DNA of 64,000 nt from Acidimicrobiia bacterium (GTDB lineage Bacteria; Actinomycetota; Acidimicrobiia; Spongiisociales; UBA5794). The stretch is from contig DASWKR010000065.1 of the NCBI GenBank assembly GCA_036396535.1, positions 62,001-126,000 of the forward strand, in the 5' to 3' direction. The position numbers and the translations under genes are program-made. The notes below the pieces were generated by a model that made no database searches, was not told the DNA's origin, and was given only the letters and a program-made list of their open reading frames with translations. Below, one piece after another: positions 52,654 to 61,070 of this stretch (position 1 is its first letter; each line of letters begins with the position of its first letter).

Positions 52654-52941
52654 TCAGCGGCGGGCGACCCGTCCCTTGGCGACCCGAACCCCTTCCGCCC
52701 TGAGGCGCTCGGTGTGCTCCCGCTCGTGTCCTGGGACGAGCCTCCCGCTCGACGCCACCACTCGCCACCACGGGAGGCCATCGACTTCGCGCAGCACGTT
52801 GCCGACGGCCCTGGCCGCCCCGGGTCGCCCCGCCTCGGCGGCGACCTCGCCGTACGTGACGACGTCGCCCGGCTCGAGGTTCATGAGAACGGCGATGACC
52901 GCTTCGGTGAAGTTCGCCCCGGTGAAGCTCGGCTCGGTCAT
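52654..52941 (-). CDS. Alkyltransferase-like protein (MGMT family, no catalytic Cys)
   Basis: 95 residues from ATG 52941. Resembles the C-terminal domain of O6-methylguanine-DNA methyltransferase (DVVTYGEVAAEAGRPGAARAV), but the PCHRVV active-site motif reads PWWRVV, so it cannot accept alkyl groups. Such ATL proteins bind O6-alkylguanine and flag it for nucleotide excision repair. Its ATG overlaps the methyltransferase stop. Confidence 0.9.
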   Translation of the reverse strand: MTEPSFTGANFTEAVIAVLMNLEPGDVVTYGEVAAEAGRPGAARAVGNVLREVDGLPWWRVVASSGRLVPGHEREHTERLRAEGVRVAKGRVARR

Positions 52942-53549
52942 ACCGCCGCCAGGGTCATCACCTGGGAGTGGAGCCCGTCGTCGCCCTCGTTCTCGAGGAA
53001 TCGCACGTCGGCGACCTCGAAGCCGACGAATCGGAGCGCCGCCAAGCCGGCGTCTGTGAAGAAAGAGAAGAAACGCGCCGGGACGCACCAGTCGTCGGGG
53101 ATGGTCCCTTCCATGTCGCGCCCGCCCCACACGACGATCAGCAACGATCCGCCCCGCTTCATGACCGGTCGCACACCCGCCACGACATGGGGCAAGTCGC
53201 CTTTCGGGACGTGTACGAGGGCGTTGATCGACCAGACACCGTCGAAGAGAGCGTCAGGCAGATCGAGATCGCCGAAGTCACCGACCCTGGCATCGACGCC
53301 CCGCAGCCGGCATTGCTCGACGTTCTCGGGCGAGAGGTCGATCGCCGTTACCCGGCCGCCGCGATCCGCCACATAGGCGGCCGCCTGGCCGGTGCCGGCT
53401 CCGAGCTCGAGCAGCTTCGGCTTGCCCGGCAGGCCCTCGAGCCACTCGTCGAGCACCCCTGCCCGCCACTCGAGCCCCCGCACCGCCCGTCTCGGTGCGT
53501 CGCGGTCGTAGGCGGCACGCAGGTCGGCGAGCAGCTTGGCGTCGATCAT
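52938..53549 (-). CDS. Class I SAM-dependent methyltransferase
   Basis: 203 residues. SAM-binding motif KLLELGAGTGQAAAYVAD, acidic motif II ending VTAIDLSPENVEQC, and motif IV FDGVWSINALVHVP. Resembles methyltransferase type 11/25 family; substrate unknown. ATGA overlap with upp upstream and ATL downstream suggests a cotranscribed block. Confidence 0.8.
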   Translation of the reverse strand: MIDAKLLADLRAAYDRDAPRRAVRGLEWRAGVLDEWLEGLPGKPKLLELGAGTGQAAAYVADRGGRVTAIDLSPENVEQCRLRGVDARVGDFGDLDLPDALFDGVWSINALVHVPKGDLPHVVAGVRPVMKRGGSLLIVVWGGRDMEGTIPDDWCVPARFFSFFTDAGLAALRFVGFEVADVRFLENEGDDGLHSQVMTLAAV

Positions 53550-54166
53550 CAGACCGTGCCGAAGAGCCTGTCGCCCATGTCGCCCAGGCCGGGGACGATG
53601 TAGAAGTGGTCGTTGAGCTCGCGGTCGCTGGCGGCGGCGAAGATGCGCACATCCGGATGGTCCTGGTACATCCTCGCAACTCCCTCAGGGGCGGTGACCA
53701 CGCACAGCGCCGTGATGTTCGTCGCTCCGAGCTGTTTCACCTTGTCGACCGCCCACGACAACGAGCCGCCGGTCGCCAGCATCGGCTCGAGCACGAGCAC
53801 CGTGCTGTCGCGTAGCGCCGGCATCTTGGCGTAGTACTCGAGCGGCTCTGCCGTGCTCTCGTCCCGCTGCACCCCGGCGAACCCGACCTTCACCTCGGGG
53901 ATCAGGTCGAGGACGGCGTCGAGCAGGCCGAGGCCGGCGCGCAACACGGCGACTGCGACGATGTCTCTGAGCCGGTGACCCTGCGTCGTCTCGAGCGGTG
54001 TCGTCACCTCGATCTCGTCGAGGGCGGCGTCCCGGGTCGCCTCCATGACGAGGGCATACGTGAGTCGCCGGGCTGCATTGCGGAACTCCTCCGGCTCCGT
54101 CGTGCGATCCCTCAAGATCGTGAGGTAGTGCCTGGCGAGCGGGTGGTCGATGACCGAGAGGTTCAT
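53549..54166 (-). CDS. upp: Uracil phosphoribosyltransferase
   Basis: 205 residues from ATG 54166: MNLSVIDHPLARHYLTILRD, and PRPP loop VLVLEPMLATGGSLSWAV. Salvages uracil to UMP. First gene of the minus-strand salvage block and divergent from ffh with only 90 bp between. Confidence 0.94.
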   Translation of the reverse strand: MNLSVIDHPLARHYLTILRDRTTEPEEFRNAARRLTYALVMEATRDAALDEIEVTTPLETTQGHRLRDIVAVAVLRAGLGLLDAVLDLIPEVKVGFAGVQRDESTAEPLEYYAKMPALRDSTVLVLEPMLATGGSLSWAVDKVKQLGATNITALCVVTAPEGVARMYQDHPDVRIFAAASDRELNDHFYIVPGLGDMGDRLFGTV

Positions 54167-54174
54167 TCTGCGGG

Positions 54175-54180
54175 AGCGTA
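54175..54180 (-). promoter_or_regulatory. TACGCT -10 box for upp
   Basis: Minus-strand hexamer 8 nt before the ATG. Confidence 0.4.
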
Positions 54181-54242
54181 CCGCCTCGATCCGAAGCGGG
54201 CTCACCCCAGCCGGCGGAGAGTCGTCGGCCGTGGCGGCAGAG

Positions 54243-54248
54243 TACCGT
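54243..54248 (+). promoter_or_regulatory. TACCGT -10 box for ffh
   Basis: 8 nt before the ATG, and 62 bp from the divergent upp box. Confidence 0.35.
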
Positions 54249-54256
54249 TCGACGGC

Positions 54257-55594
54257 ATGTTCGACTCGCTCAACTCCCGATTCGGCGACGTGTTCTCGCG
54301 ACTGCGTGGCAAGGGCAGGCTCTCCGAGGACGACGTCAAGGCGTCGTTGCGCGAGGTCAGGCTCGCCCTGCTCGAAGCCGACGTGAACGTCAACGTCGTG
54401 AAGTCGTTCCTCGGCCGGGTCCAAGAGCGGGCGGTCGGCTCGGACGTCCTGGGGAGCCTGACGCCCGGGCAGCAGGTCATCAAGATCGTCCACGAGGAGC
54501 TCGTGGCCACCCTCGGTGAGGAGGCGGCCCAACTGGCCCGGCCGGCGTCCCCGCCTCTCGTGATCCTGGTGGTCGGCTTGCAGGGATCCGGCAAGACGAC
54601 GACGGCAGCCAAGCTCGCCGCCCACCTCAAATCGCGGGGACGGCGCCCTCTCCTCGTCGCCGCCGACCTGCAGCGCCCTGCGGCGGTCGACCAGCTCGAG
54701 ACGCTCGGTAGGCGCGTCGGCGTGCCGGTGTTCGTCGACCGGGGAGGCAAGCCACCGAAGGTCGCCAAGGCCGCAGTGCGGCGAGCCCGCCAGGAGGGCG
54801 AGAACGTCGTCATCATCGACACGGCAGGACGCTTGCAGATCGACGAGGCTCTCATGAGGGAGCTGGCAGCCGTTCGGAAGGCGAGCGACCCCCACGAGAC
54901 GCTGCTCGTCGTCGATGCGATGACCGGCCAGGAGGCGGTCGGCGTCGCCCAAGGCTTCCTGGCGCACACCGACATCACGGGACTCGTGCTGACCAAGCTC
55001 GACGGAGATGCCAGGGGAGGCGCCGCCATCTCGGCTCGTGAGGTGACGGGGCGCCCGATCAAGTTCGTCGGCCTCGGCGAGGGACTGGGCGACCTCGACG
55101 TCTTCCATCCGGATCGGATGGCGTCCCGCATCCTCGGGATGGGTGACGTGCTCACCCTCATCGAGAAGGCGGAGGAGGCGTTCGACGAGGATCAGGCGCG
55201 GGTGGCGGCGGACAAGCTCCGCAGGGCGAGCTTCGATCTCGAGGACTTCCTCGACCAGTTCCAGCAGCTGAGGAAGATGGGGCCGCTCAAGCAACTGGTT
55301 AGTATGTTGCCCGGCATCGGGCAGGAATTGCGCGACGTCGAGGTCGACGAGCGCGACCTCAATCGGGTGGAGGCCATAATCCGCTCGATGACGCCGGCGG
55401 AGCGGCACGACCCGAGGCTGATCAACGGCAGCAGGAAGCGCCGCATCGCGACCGGGTCGGGGACGAAGCCGCAGGATGTCAACAGGGTCCTGAAGCAGTT
55501 CTCCGAGGCACAGAAGATGATGAAGGCGATCGCCGGCGGCAAGAGCCCCATACCGGGGCTTGCATTGCCGGGGATGGGCCGCAAGAAGAGGTGA
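54257..55594 (+). CDS. ffh: Signal recognition particle protein
   Basis: 445 residues. N-domain MFDSLNSRFGDVFSRLRGKG, GTPase VVGLQGSGKTTTAAKLAAHL, DTAGRLQIDEALM and TKLDGDARGGAAIS, and the M domain with its methionine-rich end (KMMKAIAGGKSPIPG). Guides secreted and membrane proteins co-translationally. Longer in-frame reading upstream overlaps upp and is not real. Confidence 0.95.
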   Translation: MFDSLNSRFGDVFSRLRGKGRLSEDDVKASLREVRLALLEADVNVNVVKSFLGRVQERAVGSDVLGSLTPGQQVIKIVHEELVATLGEEAAQLARPASPPLVILVVGLQGSGKTTTAAKLAAHLKSRGRRPLLVAADLQRPAAVDQLETLGRRVGVPVFVDRGGKPPKVAKAAVRRARQEGENVVIIDTAGRLQIDEALMRELAAVRKASDPHETLLVVDAMTGQEAVGVAQGFLAHTDITGLVLTKLDGDARGGAAISAREVTGRPIKFVGLGEGLGDLDVFHPDRMASRILGMGDVLTLIEKAEEAFDEDQARVAADKLRRASFDLEDFLDQFQQLRKMGPLKQLVSMLPGIGQELRDVEVDERDLNRVEAIIRSMTPAERHDPRLINGSRKRRIATGSGTKPQDVNRVLKQFSEAQKMMKAIAGGKSPIPGLALPGMGRKKR

Positions 55595-55598
55595 GTAG

Positions 55599-56294
55599 AT
55601 GCCGGTGAGGATCCGCCTGACGCGGTTGGGTAAGAAGAAGCAGCCGACGTACCGGGTCGTCGTCGTCGACTCGCGCCGGCCGCGCGACGGGGCCTACATC
55701 GAGCAGATCGGACGTTACGACCCGCGCCAGGACCCCTCCCTCATCGAGATCGACAACGAGAAGGCGGTCGACTGGCTCCGCAAGGGCGCCCAGCCGAGCG
55801 AGAGGGCCAGGAAGCTGCTCGAGGTGAGTGGAGCCTGGACCCAGTTCCGGGTGTCGAGAGGGGACATCCACACCATCGAACCGCCGAAGCCGGTCGTCTC
55901 TCCTGAGCGGGAGATCCACGTCGTCGGCGAGGTCGCCGAGTCGGCGGACGAGGTCGAGACCGAGCTCGCGACCGGCGTCGAGACCGATCCGGCGGAGGGC
56001 GAGGCCGAGATCACCGCGGGAGCGGCGGAGCACGGCGCCGCCGCGCAGGGCGCTGCGGCGTACAACGCCGAGCTCGAGCCGGACGGTATGGACGCCGCAG
56101 CAGAGGACGCCGCAGCAGAGGACGCCGCAGCAGAGGACACCGCAGCAGAGGACACCGGGGCGCAGGCCGGTGCGGGTGCATCCGAAGAAGCCCCCGACAT
56201 CGAGGGAGTGCTCGGCTCGATCGAGGACCAGTCGGGCGGCGACGTCGCCGACGACGCCATCGCGCAGCCTGACGAGGAGGATGAGCAGACGTGA
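55599..56294 (+). CDS. rpsP: 30S ribosomal protein S16 with long acidic tail
   Basis: 231 residues. The first 85 (MPVRIRLTRLGKKKQPTYRV..EKAVDWLRKGAQPSERARKLLE) are an ordinary S16; the remaining about 145 are Ala/Glu/Asp-rich with repeats of AAAED. Bacterial S16 is usually 80-150 residues, so this tail is long. 4-bp overlap with the next gene. Confidence 0.92.
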   Translation: MPVRIRLTRLGKKKQPTYRVVVVDSRRPRDGAYIEQIGRYDPRQDPSLIEIDNEKAVDWLRKGAQPSERARKLLEVSGAWTQFRVSRGDIHTIEPPKPVVSPEREIHVVGEVAESADEVETELATGVETDPAEGEAEITAGAAEHGAAAQGAAAYNAELEPDGMDAAAEDAAAEDAAAEDTAAEDTGAQAGAGASEEAPDIEGVLGSIEDQSGGDVADDAIAQPDEEDEQT

Positions 56295-56542
56295 GCAAAG
56301 GTGACATCGTCGAGCGGGTCGTGCGGTACATCACGGAGCAGATCGTCGACGATGCCTCGTCCGTGCAGGTCGAGGTGGTCGACGACGGCGAGGATGCCGT
56401 TCTCGCCGAGGTGAAGACGGCCAAGCCCGACATGGGGCGGGTCATCGGCCGACGGGGAAGGGTGGCGAGGGCGATCAGGCTGGTCGCCAAGGCTGCCGGT
56501 GATGAGGAGGGTCTCGACGCCCAGGTCGAGTTCCTCGACTGA
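56291..56542 (+). CDS. khpA: KH-domain RNA-binding protein KhpA
   Basis: 83 residues with the GxxG loop in GRVIGRRGRVARAIR. Small KH proteins pair with KhpB/Jag and help ribosome and small-RNA function. The position between rpsP and rimM is standard. Confidence 0.9.
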   Translation: MSKGDIVERVVRYITEQIVDDASSVQVEVVDDGEDAVLAEVKTAKPDMGRVIGRRGRVARAIRLVAKAAGDEEGLDAQVEFLD

Positions 56543-56546
56543 CGTC

Positions 56547-57068
56547 GTGTACGACCCTGACGAGGGGCGGGTCTCGGTCGGTTACGTCCGCAGGGCGCAC
56601 GGACTCCGTGGCGAGGTGCTCGTGAGGGTCCTCACGGACAACCCAGGTCGGTTCGTCTCCGGGGCGACCTTCTACACGGACGACGATCCTCCGGTCCACC
56701 TGGTGGTTTCGACCGTCCGCCAGCACACGGACGGGCTCATCGTGGCATTCGAGGAGATCCCGGGCCGCGAGCAGGCCGAGCAGCTCCAGGGCTCGACGCT
56801 CACGATCGGTGCATCGGAGCGTCGTGAGCTCGGACCGGACGAGTACTGGCCCGAAGACCTGGCGGGCCTGGCCGCCATCGACCCTTCGGGTAATCACCTC
56901 GGGTCGATCTCCGGAGTCGTGTTCGGGGATGCCCAGGACCGGCTCGTCGTGGAGACACCCGGCGGAGCCCTCGTCGACGTGCCTTTCGTCGAGGCCATCG
57001 TGCGTGACGTCCATCCGTCGCTGGGGCACGTCGTCATCGATCCGCCGGAAGGCCTCTTCGAGCTCTGA
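56547..57068 (+). CDS. rimM: 16S rRNA processing protein RimM
   Basis: 173 residues from GTG 56547. SVGYVRRAHGLRGEVLVRVL is the N-terminal domain signature; the PRC-barrel tail shows VPFVEAIVRDVHPSLGHVVI. Helps 30S assembly through S19. Start uncertain because an earlier ATG at 56499 lies in khpA. Confidence 0.9.
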   Translation: MYDPDEGRVSVGYVRRAHGLRGEVLVRVLTDNPGRFVSGATFYTDDDPPVHLVVSTVRQHTDGLIVAFEEIPGREQAEQLQGSTLTIGASERRELGPDEYWPEDLAGLAAIDPSGNHLGSISGVVFGDAQDRLVVETPGGALVDVPFVEAIVRDVHPSLGHVVIDPPEGLFEL

Positions 57069-57085
57069 GCATCTCCGGCGAGACC

Positions 57086-57091
57086 TATCCT
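57086..57091 (+). promoter_or_regulatory. TATCCT -10 box for the ATP-grasp gene
   Basis: 6 nt before the ATG at 57098, so a new transcript starts here after rimM. Confidence 0.4.
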
Positions 57092-57097
57092 CGAGCG

Positions 57098-58459
57098 ATG
57101 GAAGCAATCGACGAGGCGATGCGCCGGATCGTCCACGGACGACGCTGGATCGTCGCCTTCGACGTGTCGGCGGCCGCCGCCGACACCGTCGAGAGGCTGC
57201 GTCGTTGGGGTGCGTCGGACGTGCTCGTCGTCTCGGCGACGGAGGGCCTCGGTGACCAGCCGGCCGGGGTGCTGGTCCACCACACGAGGTCGCGCGGCGC
57301 CACCATCATCGACGGGATCCGCGCATACTTCCGGTCGATCGCGCAGCCTGCTCCGGAGTTGGCGCGCCTCGTCGACGAGTTCGACCCCGACGGAGCAGCC
57401 CTCGTCCTCGCCCCGCCATTCGCCTCAGGCGACGGCTACCTCGGTCGACGGCTCTACGGCGGCCGCCGCATCGAGTGGACGGCCCTCGAGGACAAGACGA
57501 CCGTCGACCGTCTGTGGGACGAGGCGGGTGTCCGCAGGGCGCCGAGGCGCGTGGTTGCGGTCACGGACGCCGCCCAGGCCGCCGCCGACGTCGCCGGTCC
57601 TCTCGGGACCGTGTGGGTGGCAGACAACAAGCAGGGCTGGCACGGTGGAGGGGACTACGTCAGGTGGGTACCGGACCCGGCGGCGGCCGCCGAGGCCGCC
57701 GAGTGGTTCGCCGACCGGGCAGACCTGGTGCGGGTGATGCCGTTCCTGGACGGCCTCCCATGCTCGATCCACGGCTTCGTCACGGCGAGCGGAGCCGCCG
57801 CCTTCCGGCCGGTCGAGATGGTGGTGCTGCGACGACTCGACCGAGCCGGCTTCGTGTATGCGGGTCCCTCGACCTTCTGGGATCCGCCGGCGGACGTCAG
57901 GGAGAGCATGCGCGGCATCGCCGTGCGAGTCGGACAGCACCTGGCGCGTCGCGTCGGATACCTGGGGCCCTTCTCCGTCGACGGCGTGTGCTCCGCAGAT
58001 GGATTTCTCCCCACCGAGCTCAACCCCCGCCTGTCGGCAGGAATCGGGGCTCAGACGGCCGGCATGGACATTCCGCTCGAGATGATGACCATGGCTCTCA
58101 TCGAAGGCGATCTCGACATCGACGCCGAGTGGCTCGAGCGCCGCGTCGTCGACTGGGCGGACTCTCACCGAGTCGGCGGGATGGGGCTTCCGGTCGACGT
58201 GGGGGCCGAGCCGGCATCGACCCACCTCCGCTTTGTCGGCGGCGTCGCACAGGAGACGACCGCCGAGGCGGCGGAAGCCACGATGGAGATCGGTCCGGCT
58301 CCGACCGGCGGCTTCGTCCGCATGCGCCTGCTGGCCGAACGCGTCGGCGTGGGGGGCTCGAGCGCTCCGTATGCCGTGGCTGCGGCGGCCCTGGCAGCCA
58401 CCATGTGGGGGATCACGGTGCCGCCCCTGGCCGCGGCGCTCGACCGCTGCTCAGAGTGA
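57098..58459 (+). CDS. Uncharacterised ATP-grasp superfamily protein
   Basis: 453 residues without membrane segments. An N-terminal Rossmann-like part (WIVAFDVSAAAADTVERLRR) is followed by an ATP-grasp fold (DKTTVDRLWDEAGVRRAPRR; RVMPFLDGLPCSIHGFV) and the metal site GFLPTELNPRLSAGIG, where the Glu and Asn are conserved in carboxylate-amine ligases. Substrate unknown; the phosphate-to-acyl chemistry is typical of PurK or biotin carboxylase relatives. Confidence 0.7.
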   Translation: MEAIDEAMRRIVHGRRWIVAFDVSAAAADTVERLRRWGASDVLVVSATEGLGDQPAGVLVHHTRSRGATIIDGIRAYFRSIAQPAPELARLVDEFDPDGAALVLAPPFASGDGYLGRRLYGGRRIEWTALEDKTTVDRLWDEAGVRRAPRRVVAVTDAAQAAADVAGPLGTVWVADNKQGWHGGGDYVRWVPDPAAAAEAAEWFADRADLVRVMPFLDGLPCSIHGFVTASGAAAFRPVEMVVLRRLDRAGFVYAGPSTFWDPPADVRESMRGIAVRVGQHLARRVGYLGPFSVDGVCSADGFLPTELNPRLSAGIGAQTAGMDIPLEMMTMALIEGDLDIDAEWLERRVVDWADSHRVGGMGLPVDVGAEPASTHLRFVGGVAQETTAEAAEATMEIGPAPTGGFVRMRLLAERVGVGGSSAPYAVAAAALAATMWGITVPPLAAALDRCSE

Positions 58460-58795
58460 GGTCTTGGGCTCCGCCCATCCGCCCATCATGTGAAAGTGCA
58501 GGTGGAACACCGTCTGGCCGGCGTTGGCGCCGACGTTGCTGACGAGCCGCCATCCGTCATCGACCCCTTCCGACCCTGCAACACCGGCTGCCACCGCCAG
58601 GATCTCGGCGAGCAGCTCGCCGTGTTCGGGGGCTACGTCGCCCGCCGAGTCGGCGACGTGCTCCTTCGGGATCACGAGGACGTGAACCGGGGCCGCCGGG
58701 TTGATGTCGCGAAAGGCGAGCACCCGATCGGTCTCGGCAACCCGGTCGCAAGGGATCTGGCCGGCCACGATCTTGCAGAAGATGCAGTCCCTCAT
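58451..58795 (-). CDS. HIT-family nucleotide hydrolase
   Basis: 114 residues from ATG 58795: MRDCIFCKIVAGQIPCDRVA and the histidine triad QTVFHLHFHMMGGW. CxxC after the start is typical of Hint-like proteins. Hydrolyses AMP-lysine or similar nucleotides. Last codons overlap the ATP-grasp gene end on the other strand. Confidence 0.9.
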   Translation of the reverse strand: MRDCIFCKIVAGQIPCDRVAETDRVLAFRDINPAAPVHVLVIPKEHVADSAGDVAPEHGELLAEILAVAAGVAGSEGVDDGWRLVSNVGANAGQTVFHLHFHMMGGWAEPKTSL

Positions 58796-58831
58796 CGCTC
58801 TACCTCGGTCGTGCTCCCGGGACACCCCGGC

Positions 58832-59827
58832 TCAAGTTCGCTTCCTCTCGGGTAAGCGGTAGTACCACGTGCCCTCGTCGGAGAAGCGGGCGAGCTCGTC
58901 GCGACGACGCAGGTACGCCACGTGTGCCAGCGTCTCGGAGAACGCCAGGCGGGTCTCGAGAGGGTTGAGGTTGGGTCTGAAGATCGCCTCGAGGATCTCC
59001 CACGCCGTCGCCGGGCCTGCCCGTAGGAATTGGAGGATGCCGCCGAGTCTCCGCTCGTGGTGGAGCGCGATCTGCCTGGCGCGCAGGCTGCCGCGGTCGA
59101 GGACGGCGACATGGGCGGGATACGTGAGGCCGATCTCCATGCGCTCGATGAGCGCCAGCGATGACAAGTAGTCGCCGAGCGGATCCTCGTCACGGTGGTA
59201 CTGGATGACGGGAGTGATCCTCGAGAGGACGTGGTCACCCGAGAAGAGGGCCCCGGTCAGAGAGTCGACGAGGCAGATGTGGGTCCGCTCGTGGCCGGGG
59301 GTGTGGATGACGTCGAGCCGTCTCCCGTCGGCCACGGGGATCTCGTCGCCGCCGGCAACCATGGCATCCGGCTCGACCATCGTGCCCGCCCAGTCGGGCC
59401 GCGGCTCGTCGGCGCCGATCATCTCCCTGACGTCGTCGGGGACACCGTGCTCGCCGGCGAAGTCGTGGAGCTCGGCCCGGTACAGCGACCAGTCGTTGTA
59501 GAAGGGCAAGGCGTCTGCTGCGCTCTCGTGCATGACGAGGCGGCATCCGATCTCGTCGACGAGCTCTGCGGCGAGCCCGATGTGATCGGGGTGCATGTGA
59601 GTCCCGACCAGCGTCACCACGTCTCCCAGGTCGTGACCGACGGCCGCGACGCCTCGCTCGAGTGCCGCCTTGCCGTCTCTCGTCGCAACGCCGCAGTCGA
59701 CGAGGGTCAGGCCGCCCCCGCCTTCGATGACGTATGCGTTCGTCCATCGGAGGGCAGGGAAGGGAAGGGGGAGCGGGATCGACCACACCCCGTGGCCGAG
59801 CGGCGTCGCGACGCCTTCTTGGCTCAC
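58832..59827 (-). CDS. Metallo-beta-lactamase fold hydrolase
   Basis: 331 residues from GTG 59827. Zinc ligands: THMHPDHIGLAAEL, HTPGHERTHICLV and the aspartate in FSGDHVLSR; the C-terminal His is in THVAVLDR-type position (YPAHVAVLD). The C-terminal 80 residues form a wing-helix-like tail seen in GloB-type family members. Substrate unknown. Confidence 0.85.
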   Translation of the reverse strand: MSQEGVATPLGHGVWSIPLPLPFPALRWTNAYVIEGGGGLTLVDCGVATRDGKAALERGVAAVGHDLGDVVTLVGTHMHPDHIGLAAELVDEIGCRLVMHESAADALPFYNDWSLYRAELHDFAGEHGVPDDVREMIGADEPRPDWAGTMVEPDAMVAGGDEIPVADGRRLDVIHTPGHERTHICLVDSLTGALFSGDHVLSRITPVIQYHRDEDPLGDYLSSLALIERMEIGLTYPAHVAVLDRGSLRARQIALHHERRLGGILQFLRAGPATAWEILEAIFRPNLNPLETRLAFSETLAHVAYLRRRDELARFSDEGTWYYRLPERKRT

Positions 59828-60045
59828 CCGTGCACGCTCTCGCGAACCCCGAAGGTGATGTCGAGCGTGACGTCGTAAGACTCGGGGAGGCCGGAGTCCG
59901 AGACCGTCCCGCCGAGCTTCACGACCTCGAACGATGCGATGTCCGCGATGGTGAGGGCTGCCCTGCCGAGGACGGTCGTGATGGCGTCTTCTATCGAGTT
60001 GCTCGACCCGCCGCTGAGGCGAATCGTCTTGGTGACCCCCGTCAT
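59824..60045 (-). CDS. Dodecin family flavin-binding protein
   Basis: 73 residues from ATG 60045 (AAAGGA upstream). TKTIRLSGGSSNSIEDAI and TLDITFGVR are dodecin-like. Dodecins form 12-mers storing flavins. GTGA overlap with the hydrolase gene. Confidence 0.85.
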   Translation of the reverse strand: MTGVTKTIRLSGGSSNSIEDAITTVLGRAALTIADIASFEVVKLGGTVSDSGLPESYDVTLDITFGVRESVHG

Positions 60046-60109
60046 GGCAATCCTTTCTCGGTGACGGCCTGCCCGATGCACCCCCAGGCTAATGGGCGTC
60101 GATTCCGGT

Positions 60110-61030
60110 TCACCGAACGTCGAGGGTGACCCCGACCCCGACGAAGGAACCGTCCTCGGGGTCGTCCGAGCCGACGGTGAGCTCGGCTGCTCCGAATGGG
60201 CCGTCCTCCGGTAGGCCGATCGTCGCCTCGAACTCACCCCAGGTCTCGGCCCAGTCGGCCGCCGTGGCGACCACTTCCTGCGTGAGCGTCCCGTCCGTCA
60301 ACCTGGCGACGACGTTGCCCTCGAACGTCCTGGCGTATCCGTGAACGACGATCGGATACTCCGCAGGGCCCGGGAGCGGCGACAAGAGGACGAGCTCGGG
60401 CGTCACCTCCGGGGAGCCGAGCAGCGGGGCGCCGTCCTCGACGGGCCGCACGTCGACCACGAGGCGCGCCGGATCGAGCACGAGGAGGCCGCGTGCTGCG
60501 ACCGCCTCCGCCATGTGGAGATCGACGGCGAGGGCACCGCCGAGTGTCCGGTAGACGAACGCCCTGGTCACGAGGGAACCTTCGAAGAGCGTGTCCGCCA
60601 CGGCCGTCGTGGTCATCTCGGGCGGCAGGGCCACCGTGACGACCCCGAGCCCGGCATCGACTGCCACCTCGGAAGCGCCGAGCATGGCTGCGGGTGAGCC
60701 TCCTGCCGTCTGAAGGTCGATCACGATGCGCTCACATCCGCCGTGGGCGGCGAAGCGGATGCCGCCGACCACTGCGGCATCTCCGGTGCCCGACCCGAAC
60801 GTCCCGGCGATGCCGGATGACGAGAATGGGGTGTCGCCGTCGAGGCACGGGGGCGGGCCCTCGCTCGTAGACGACGCCTGGACCACGGTGGTGTCGACCG
60901 GTGGGGTGGTGGTCGATGTCGGCTCGGGGGAGGCGGTCGTCGGAGGAGGCGTCGTCACGGTCTCCGTCGGCTCGGCGCACCCGACGAGGGCGATTGCCGC
61001 CACGACGACGATCGGGAGAGCGCGCAGCAT
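60110..61030 (-). CDS. AMIN-like and Gmad2-domain lipoprotein
   Basis: 306 residues. Lipoprotein signal ends LVGCAEP (Cys18), followed by a Thr/Pro linker. The middle is an AMIN-like beta domain (CERIVIDLQTAG.. and LVVDVRPVED). The last 85 residues resemble Gmad2 immunoglobulin-like domains (VVHGYARTFEGNVVARL..). Cell-surface role, perhaps with peptidoglycan. Confidence 0.75.
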   Translation of the reverse strand: MLRALPIVVVAAIALVGCAEPTETVTTPPPTTASPEPTSTTTPPVDTTVVQASSTSEGPPPCLDGDTPFSSSGIAGTFGSGTGDAAVVGGIRFAAHGGCERIVIDLQTAGGSPAAMLGASEVAVDAGLGVVTVALPPEMTTTAVADTLFEGSLVTRAFVYRTLGGALAVDLHMAEAVAARGLLVLDPARLVVDVRPVEDGAPLLGSPEVTPELVLLSPLPGPAEYPIVVHGYARTFEGNVVARLTDGTLTQEVVATAADWAETWGEFEATIGLPEDGPFGAAELTVGSDDPEDGSFVGVGVTLDVR

Positions 61031-61038
61031 CGGTATCG

Positions 61039-61044
61039 AGGATA
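61039..61044 (-). promoter_or_regulatory. TATCCT -10 box for the lipoprotein gene
   Basis: Minus-strand hexamer 8 nt before the ATG at 61030. Confidence 0.4.
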
Positions 61045-61070
61045 GGCAGGGGTCCGGATTGCGCCCTTGA

